This document shows, one piece after another, positions 23,029-27,958 of a stretch of 27,958 bases of DNA. Origin of the DNA: UBA2253 sp964646985 (GTDB taxonomy: Bacteria; Bacillota_I; Bacilli_A; ML615J-28; CAG-698). Below the pieces are notes generated by a model. That model made no database searches, was not told the DNA's origin, and saw nothing but the letters and a program-made list of their open reading frames with translations. Position 1 is the stretch's first letter, and every line of letters begins with the position of its first letter. Location: positions 1-27,958 of the forward strand of contig CAZYFI010000014.1 of the NCBI GenBank assembly GCA_964646985.1, in the 5' to 3' direction. Both the position numbers and the translations under genes were made by a program.

Positions 23029-24985
23029 ATGATTCATCTTGTAATTTTAAAAAATATCTAATATTGCTCGTTCCATATTGATTTAGAGTTTGTAGTAGAC
23101 ATTTATTATAAGTAGAAGTATTATGCAATAACCAACAATTGCCACTCTCATCATAACCAATATACATAAGAACATGACCACTTGTATAAAGCAAGGTCCC
23201 TACTGGGTATGCTTTCAATGTTTCATTGGAAAGAGAAGTAATGTTCCCACCATAAATATTTGTTACCCATTGGTTTGAGGTGTTTCTTCCCAACTGAAAA
23301 CCAAAGCAATTATAAATTGCAGCTTGAGTAGATGAACAATCAAATCCTTTGATGAGTTTATCGCCCCAACTATATGCTAAATCAAGCATTTTATAAGCTT
23401 GCGATAACAAATTTTCATAATTATAAGTGAGATAACCATCACTCAATTGCCCATTGTTTGTAAAACTAAGATCAACGATTTCTAAAAATCCCAAACAGCT
23501 TCGCACAGGAAATGAGATGAGATAATCATCATTTGTTTTAGAAGAATAAGGCAGTCGGGTTCCCATCCGAATATATTCATCAGCAAGAACAAAATCACTA
23601 TCAATGACCACTACAAATTGTGTAGGATTCACATAACTTAAGAATTGTTCTCTTGTACAAAATGCCACTTTTTTGGCACTCACCCATCCGTAGTAATGAA
23701 ACATTTGTACAAAGAACCATTGTCCATCTAAACTGGTATGATAGATAACCATAGGAATACCCAAACCAAACCCTGTTTCTTGAAAGCGGTCAGTATTATT
23801 ACTAGAAGAATAAAAATCAGTTGGATAACTTCGCAAATTGACGTGGGTCGTAGACACGGCATAAGAAATCGCAATTTCATCGGTCAATCCATTTAAATTT
23901 CGATTTTCTAAAATAGCAGTTTTTTCTGCATCAGTTGCAATTCCCCCAGCAGGTTGATAGACGCTGTACTTTGAAAAGTTGGTATAACTTGAAATAAGAT
24001 TATAAACGATTGCTTTCGTTTGCACTTCAGAAATTGTTTCTAAATTTACAGTTTTGGTTGCTGGTGTATTTAAAACTGTTTGATTCACCATTTTGATTTC
24101 ATCTATGGTCATAATGGCACTTTGAACATCGATATTTCGCCCGCTTAATTGCTCTACAAAATATTCATAATCATTTACAGTTAACGGACGCATCGTTGTA
24201 TTCACAATATATGTTTTTTCATAAGTCTCTTCATATTTCATTAGCGTTAGCTTAAGAGTCACTTCTTCTATTTGTTTTGTTAAGGTGACTTTACCAGTGT
24301 TAGATATGACGCTTGGTTTGTTTGATTCCCAATATCCTACCACATCATTTGCAAACTTTGATTTTAAAGAAATATCGCTGCTTGTTTCTTGTGGTACCAC
24401 AACCTCACTTAACGCTTCAGAAAAAATTTCTTCAAAAGGATAGGCTTTTACAATAACGGAAAATTCCTTTTCAAAGCTTTGGGTTGTATGAATGGAAGCT
24501 GTTAATGTGACAACAACATCTAAAGATGTTGTATTTACACATTCTCCAAGATGATTCAAATAACTTGGATTGTCTGATTCCCAAACTAATGCAAATGCAC
24601 CGACTTGGTTAGGCAACACAATTGATTCGCTTATTTCTTCAGGCAAATTCAATTCTCCTAAGGCTATTATTTCTTCTTTTATGGGTTTGGATTTCATTTG
24701 TCCATATAAAGTCATATCATTTTTTATTTCCGTTTCCAAAAAAGCCATGGTAAATTGATCATCAAAAAACCAACCATGAAACAATAATTCTTCATCACTT
24801 GGGATTACTTCTGGGAGCATTGATTCTGTAAGAATTGTTCCTTCCACAAGCTTTATCGGTTCAATGATTTCATCTACGATAGAAAAACTCACCAAATATT
24901 CTTTTGGTGCTACTTCTTCTTCACATCCAATGAAAAGAGGCAAAGCAATCATCAATAATAAAATAAAAATCCATTTTTTGTTCAT
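23027..24985 (-). CDS. Ig/SH3-domain lipoprotein with C-terminal NlpC/P60-like (C40) domain
   Basis: A 652-aa surface lipoprotein, probably a peptidoglycan peptide hydrolase. Seen in order: signal peptide with lipobox FIGC (Cys21); an InlB B-repeat-like piece with FHGWFFDDQF near 70; two atrophied Ig-like domains near 105-270 (LVWESDNPSYLNHLG, YWESNKPSVISNTG); a linker to about 370; an SH3-like region near 385-455 (HVNLRSYPTDFYSS, GQWFFVQMFHYYGWVSAKK by its first and last residues, with GWV at the end); and an NlpC/P60-like domain near 535-650. The expected nucleophile is in KGFDCSS near 550, the His in GHVLMYIG near 603, and the third residue in LLHN near 620. N-terminal SH3 then C40 is the usual order in Firmicutes. 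GAGG lies before the ATG. Its promoter is at 25009-25036. Wall hydrolysis is inferred. Confidence 0.87.
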   Translation of the reverse strand: MNKKWIFILLLMIALPLFIGCEEEVAPKEYLVSFSIVDEIIEPIKLVEGTILTESMLPEVIPSDEELLFHGWFFDDQFTMAFLETEIKNDMTLYGQMKSKPIKEEIIALGELNLPEEISESIVLPNQVGAFALVWESDNPSYLNHLGECVNTTSLDVVVTLTASIHTTQSFEKEFSVIVKAYPFEEIFSEALSEVVVPQETSSDISLKSKFANDVVGYWESNKPSVISNTGKVTLTKQIEEVTLKLTLMKYEETYEKTYIVNTTMRPLTVNDYEYFVEQLSGRNIDVQSAIMTIDEIKMVNQTVLNTPATKTVNLETISEVQTKAIVYNLISSYTNFSKYSVYQPAGGIATDAEKTAILENRNLNGLTDEIAISYAVSTTHVNLRSYPTDFYSSSNNTDRFQETGFGLGIPMVIYHTSLDGQWFFVQMFHYYGWVSAKKVAFCTREQFLSYVNPTQFVVVIDSDFVLADEYIRMGTRLPYSSKTNDDYLISFPVRSCLGFLEIVDLSFTNNGQLSDGYLTYNYENLLSQAYKMLDLAYSWGDKLIKGFDCSSTQAAIYNCFGFQLGRNTSNQWVTNIYGGNITSLSNETLKAYPVGTLLYTSGHVLMYIGYDESGNCWLLHNTSTYNKCLLQTLNQYGTSNIRYFLKLQDES

Positions 24986-25008
24986 AATAACCTCATTTCA
25001 CTTTTTCC

Positions 25009-25036
25009 ATTATACTATGGATTCATAAAAAAACAA
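25009..25036 (-). promoter_or_regulatory. Promoter for the NlpC/P60-like lipoprotein gene
   Basis: Minus-strand TTGTTT (25036-25031), 16-bp spacer and TATAAT (25014-25009), about 24 nt before the ATG at 24985. Confidence 0.65.
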
Positions 25037-25048
25037 AGGAAAAGCAAC

Positions 25049-25081
25049 AAAAAGAACCAATAAAAACATTTTATTGGTTCT
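25049..25081 (-). terminator. Terminator after the FliB-like gene
   Basis: AGAACCAATAAAA (25053-25065) pairs with TTTTATTGGTTCT (25069-25081) around a 3-nt loop, a perfect 13-bp stem. The minus-strand T-tract lies opposite 25049-25053. Confidence 0.9.
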
Positions 25082-25092
25082 GTAAAAAATGA

Positions 25093-26145
25093 TTATAATG
25101 ATAACAAATTTTCTGGTTGTTTTACCAATACAAATGCATTGTAATAAAACGCAGTATGCTCAACAAAGTGAAACAACCCCGATAATATATCAACAAAATG
25201 TTCTTTACTTGGATTATCTTTGGTTCGAATGATTAGGATTAATTTTGTTAGTGCATAAACCAAACAAACTCCAGGTATACAATCTTCATTTCGCAATCGT
25301 GGATCAACACAAGGAATATCATAATAGAAAAAATGATTGACTAAAATGTTTTCTAGCCAAATAGATTCCTCGGGATAATTTTTTTGATAGAGTTCTAAAT
25401 CATGCAAATACTCTTGTACAAAATGATTAGATTTTTTTATTCTTTGCTCTAAAAAAAGTCGACTTTCTTCTAGTTCAACTGACAAAAAACTAAGTTTGTT
25501 CATAACGAGCAACAACTCTTTTAAAGCTTGTTCAAGCATATCCAAAGAGTTATGATACTCTTTATTTCCAATAAACGAACAAAATTGTGCAATTCTTTCA
25601 TTTAATGAGATCGTTCTATTTTGTAATATCTCAATCCCTTTTGTGCTGACGGCTTGAGAATCACTTGCCATATTCACTTTTATTTGAGCAACAGCCTCAA
25701 TTTCATCCTGAACAAAGCGAATTTTCTCTTCTTGCATTAATAATTCTACAACCGCTTCGCAACTACTTGTGCAAGTAGCTTTGAAATTGCCATTATTATT
25801 AATATATCTTCTAGGATACACCTTGCAAATCGTGGGAAGGTTGGCTTCACCACGCTCAGTTTGTAACATGCATAACCCACGGTCATCTAACATGGGACAT
25901 ACATTTCGCCAATTTGGCGAAATTCGTTTGTATAATTCTTCAGTAGGAAAATCAACATCTACAAAAGCACTCTTCATTCTTTGGTGAAGCTTTTTTGAAC
26001 ATGTCAATTTCATTAAACTTAAATATTCTTTTTTGAATATTCCAATTTTCCATCCACTACAACAACAATGACGACAACTACCACATTTACATTTAAAACG
26101 CTTAAAATATTCTGGTTGTAACCAGCTATGTTTTTCCTTTACCAT
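25093..26145 (-). CDS. FliB-like Cys-rich protein (flagellin lysine-N-methylase family)
   Basis: A 350-aa protein. The N-terminus has a dense Cys cluster: KCKCGSCRHCCCSGW, with Cys19, 21, 24, 27, 28 and 29. PMLDDRGLCMLQTERGEANLP near 88-108 follows (key parts DDRGLCMLQ and GEANLP), then TICKVYPRRY near 109-118 and CTSSCEAV near 128-135. This spaced Cys pattern with GLC.LQ and C..YPR is typical of the FliB family, which methylates flagellin lysines and probably binds metal or an Fe-S cluster through these Cys. The C-terminal half is helical with no known motif. No flagellar gene is present in the window, so the target could be another protein. GGAGA lies 5 nt before the ATG. Family call good, substrate open. 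Confidence 0.78.
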   Translation of the reverse strand: MVKEKHSWLQPEYFKRFKCKCGSCRHCCCSGWKIGIFKKEYLSLMKLTCSKKLHQRMKSAFVDVDFPTEELYKRISPNWRNVCPMLDDRGLCMLQTERGEANLPTICKVYPRRYINNNGNFKATCTSSCEAVVELLMQEEKIRFVQDEIEAVAQIKVNMASDSQAVSTKGIEILQNRTISLNERIAQFCSFIGNKEYHNSLDMLEQALKELLLVMNKLSFLSVELEESRLFLEQRIKKSNHFVQEYLHDLELYQKNYPEESIWLENILVNHFFYYDIPCVDPRLRNEDCIPGVCLVYALTKLILIIRTKDNPSKEHFVDILSGLFHFVEHTAFYYNAFVLVKQPENLLSL

Positions 26146-26170
26146 AAATCTCCATCTAGAATAGCGATAA

Positions 26171-26176
26171 ATTATA
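26171..26176 (-). promoter_or_regulatory. Probable -10 element for the FliB-like gene
   Basis: TATAAT on the minus strand lies 25 nt before the ATG at 26145. A -35 at the right distance is poor (TCGTAA), so the promoter is only a candidate. Confidence 0.4.
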
Positions 26177-26248
26177 GCACTTTTTATTCTAATTTACGAG
26201 AGAAAATTTAATGTATTTTTTTCATTTTTTTCATAGTCAACTGCCCTC

Positions 26249-26282
26249 AAAAAAAGACCTTACTTAACACAGCAAGATCTTT
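26249..26282 (-). terminator. Terminator after tRNA-Lys
   Basis: On the minus strand AAAGATCTTGC (26282-26272) pairs with GTAAGGTCTTT (26263-26253), 11 bp with two G-T wobbles, around an 8-nt loop. The T7 tract lies opposite 26249-26255. Confidence 0.82.
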
Positions 26283-26291
26283 ATTTATTCA

Positions 26292-26367
26292 TGGTACACC
26301 CTTGGGGACTCGAACCCCAGACCCATTGATTAAGAGTCAATTGCTCTACCAGCTGAGCTAAGGGTGC
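26292..26367 (-). tRNA. tRNA-Lys (anticodon CTT)
   Basis: A 76-nt cloverleaf read on the minus strand. The acceptor stem GCACCCT pairs with AGGGTGT (first pair G-T). The D-arm is GCTC/GAGC with AGCTGGTA. The anticodon stem ATTGA/TCAAT holds the loop CTCTTAA, so the anticodon is CTT (Lys, AAG codon). The T-arm is TGGGG/CCCCA with TTCGAGT. The 3' ACCA is encoded. It stands alone with its own promoter (26384-26411) and terminator, between galT and the FliB-like gene. Confidence 0.97.
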
Positions 26368-26383
26368 ATTTACAATCTATTAT

Positions 26384-26411
26384 ATTATACACATTTTACC
26401 TCAAAAGTCAA
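26384..26411 (-). promoter_or_regulatory. Promoter for tRNA-Lys
   Basis: Minus-strand TTGACT (26411-26406), 16-bp spacer and TATAAT (26389-26384). The start point would lie about 10 nt before the mature tRNA 5' end, leaving a very short 5' leader for RNase P. Confidence 0.85.
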
Positions 26412-26422
26412 TTTATTTCCAT

Positions 26423-26446
26423 AAAAAAAGCCCTCGAAAGGGCTTA
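26423..26446 (-). terminator. Terminator after galT
   Basis: On the minus strand AAGCCCT pairs with AGGGCTT around a short loop (26445-26428), followed by seven T opposite 26423-26429. The tRNA-Lys promoter follows directly. Confidence 0.88.
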
Positions 26447-26448
26447 TT

Positions 26449-27924
26449 TTAGAGACAATCTTGAAGGAACAAAATAAAAGCGTTTTGACCTTCTTCATTC
26501 ATTTTAAAGACGCCGGCATCTTCCAAAGCTTGAGAAAATACTTTTGTTGCTTCGCTTTGAATCAAGTGCAGTGGATTTAAACTTAAATTGTTCTGTTCTT
26601 TTAATTGAGCTAGCCAAGGTAAATGCTTATGCAGTCTAATATCCGACAATATTACTTCATTTCCCTGCAATGCTTTCACAAGCAATTCAAACTCAACTTT
26701 CAATCTTGGTGGTAAGATTCCCATACCCATTGCTTCAATTAATCCGATATTTTCCTTTTTAATGTGATGGCAATTAGGATGAGGGTGAAACACGCCATCA
26801 GGAAATTCATCGTTCACATAATTAGAACGAAGAATCAAATCAAACACATAGCATTCTTTATCTTTTCGGGCAATCGGTGTCAAAGTATGATGAATATCAT
26901 TTTCTGAATTGAATAACATAAGTTCATCATTATGATATTGTTGCCATTTTGCTAGAATATGTGATGCAAAATCAATGATATTTTGTTTTTTCTTTGATGT
27001 TAATCTTATGGTACTTAATGGCCAAATCAATCGCTCAATTTGAACATCCCTTTGATTTGCAACCAAAATTGCTTTTGCATTTTCAATGGGGAAATGATGC
27101 CTTCCAGATTGAAAATGTTCATGGTTTAAAATAGACCCACCAACAATTGGCAACCCGGCGTTAGAACCAATAAAATATTCAGGGAAAATATCTAAAAAAT
27201 CCAATAATTTCACAAACGTACTGGAATCAACAATCATTGGTTTGTGTTCTTGATGAAGAACAATCGAATGTTCATTAAAATATGAATATGGAGAATACTG
27301 AAAATACCAAGGTTCATTATTTAATGTAATGGGAATAATTCGCATATTACTTCGTGAATCATAGGTAATGGATCCGTGATATCCTTCATTTTCAACACAC
27401 AATTGACAATTAGGATAAGAATTGGATTTTTGTGTTTTCTGCAAAGCAATTAATTTAGGATCTTTTTCTGGTTTTGATAAATTAATGGTCATCTGTAATT
27501 TGCCATAACTAGTGTCATCTTCCCAAAGCACATTTTGAGCAATTCTTTTTGTTTGGATGTAATTACAATTTTTTGATAATTGATAAAGATAGTCTGTTGC
27601 TTTACTCGGACTTTCTTTATAGTATTCAAAAAAAGCATCAATTACAGAAGACGGCTTATTGATAATCATATCCATGATTTGGGCTTTGAAATTGTCCATT
27701 GTAACAATGTCATTGCTTAAAATCAATTGGCTGTGATAAGCAAATTGAGCCATATCTGCTAAGACTAATTCTAGTTCTCTTGGTTCAACAAGGACTTTGT
27801 GAAACTCCTTGCGATGAAACAAAGCAATGAGTGCATTGGCATTATATTGATAATCCAATTGTGACATGATTTTTTTTGCTAAACCATATTGCAATATTTC
27901 ATTTATGTGATAATTAATATCCAT
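26449..27924 (-). CDS. galT: UDP-glucose--hexose-1-phosphate uridylyltransferase, type 2
   Basis: GalT converts UDP-glucose and galactose-1-phosphate to glucose-1-phosphate and UDP-galactose in the Leloir pathway. This is the 491-aa Firmicute (type 2) form, not the roughly 350-aa E. coli form. Seen: N-terminal DINYHINEILQYGL; NCQLCVENEGYHG near 165-177; NEHSIVLHQEHKPM near 216-229; NHEHFQSGRHHFP near 267-279, the active-site His block; and the C-terminal HHIKKENIGLIEAMGMGILPPRL near 420-442 (key parts HIKKENIGL and GILPPRL). The ATG directly follows the stop of an upstream gene (TAAATG), with AAAGGAG about 8 nt before, so it is cotranscribed with it, probably galK or another gal gene. A terminator and then the tRNA-Lys promoter lie downstream. 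Confidence 0.95.
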   Translation of the reverse strand: MDINYHINEILQYGLAKKIMSQLDYQYNANALIALFHRKEFHKVLVEPRELELVLADMAQFAYHSQLILSNDIVTMDNFKAQIMDMIINKPSSVIDAFFEYYKESPSKATDYLYQLSKNCNYIQTKRIAQNVLWEDDTSYGKLQMTINLSKPEKDPKLIALQKTQKSNSYPNCQLCVENEGYHGSITYDSRSNMRIIPITLNNEPWYFQYSPYSYFNEHSIVLHQEHKPMIVDSSTFVKLLDFLDIFPEYFIGSNAGLPIVGGSILNHEHFQSGRHHFPIENAKAILVANQRDVQIERLIWPLSTIRLTSKKKQNIIDFASHILAKWQQYHNDELMLFNSENDIHHTLTPIARKDKECYVFDLILRSNYVNDEFPDGVFHPHPNCHHIKKENIGLIEAMGMGILPPRLKVEFELLVKALQGNEVILSDIRLHKHLPWLAQLKEQNNLSLNPLHLIQSEATKVFSQALEDAGVFKMNEEGQNAFILFLQDCL

Positions 27925-27958
27925 TTATGATACTCCTTTACCTGCTTGTACAAGATAA
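27925..27958 (-). CDS. 3' end of an upstream gene (possible galK), cut by window edge
   Basis: Only the last ten codons, read YLVQAGKGVS, and a TAA are inside the window. The stop touches the galT ATG with no gap, and the galT Shine-Dalgarno lies in these codons. Position before galT and the G-x-G-V-like ending would suit galactokinase, but ten residues cannot prove it; another frame closes at TAA in the same stretch. Confidence 0.4.
   Translation of the reverse strand, partial: YLVQAGKGVS

Overview
The window is about 28 kb of AT-rich, gene-dense bacterial chromosome. The standard genetic code fits: TGA closes several genes, for example the U32-family and TypA genes, and tryptophan is TGG. 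Shine-Dalgarno sites are strong (AGGAGG or AAGGAG), promoters are clear sigma-70/sigma-A type (TTGAAA...TATAAT), and Rho-independent terminators are abundant. Together with the gene content (two DegV proteins, a type-2 GalT, DUF6320 with an acetyltransferase-like protein, and Ig-domain lipoproteins), this points to a low-GC Bacillota or Mycoplasmatota-like organism that uses TGA as stop, such as an Erysipelotrichia, Acholeplasmatales or Izemoplasmatales relative. I cannot fix the genus. No phage, IS element, CRISPR array or rRNA was seen. All genes but one lie on the minus strand, and no gene-free stretch exceeds 300 bp.

Layout, left to right. 1-2978: a partial RluA-type pseudouridine synthase and an EF-G-like translational GTPase with its own promoter. 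2996-10372: a tightly packed, partly overlapping minus-strand operon, read from the right as a TIM-barrel sugar-phosphate isomerase/epimerase-like protein, a U32-family protein, an alcohol-acetyltransferase/condensation-like protein, a DUF6320 zinc-ribbon membrane protein, and a membrane-anchored Ig/ComEC-like metallo-beta-lactamase-fold protein. 10441-13167: a DegV gene, a second TIM-barrel gene and a divergent second DegV gene. 13207-18327: an operon of ABC-F ATPase, TypA/BipA and a 5'-nucleotidase lipoprotein; it carries a 10-N assembly seam inside typA. 18349-20808: an ArsB/SLC13-like permease and an aldo/keto reductase. 20831-25036: a membrane pyrophosphatase (hppA) and an Ig/SH3/NlpC-P60-like lipoprotein. 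25049-26176: a FliB-like Cys-rich protein. 26249-26411: tRNA-Lys(CTT) with its own promoter and terminator. 26423-27958: galT, preceded by the last codons of an upstream gene.

How the genes may work together. RNA modification, translational GTPases and an ABC-F protein give a translation/ribosome theme. Three exported proteins (MBL-fold, nucleotidase, NlpC/P60) share Ig-like modules and look like surface nucleotide, nucleic-acid or wall processing enzymes. DegV proteins (fatty-acid binding) and the acyltransferase/DUF6320 pair suggest lipid or acyl metabolism. HppA supplies ion-motive force from PPi, and GalT belongs to the Leloir pathway. The strongest candidate for something not well described is the coupled five-gene operon ending in the Ig/MBL surface protein. 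The other intriguing arrangement is the twice-repeated TIM-barrel/DegV pairing.
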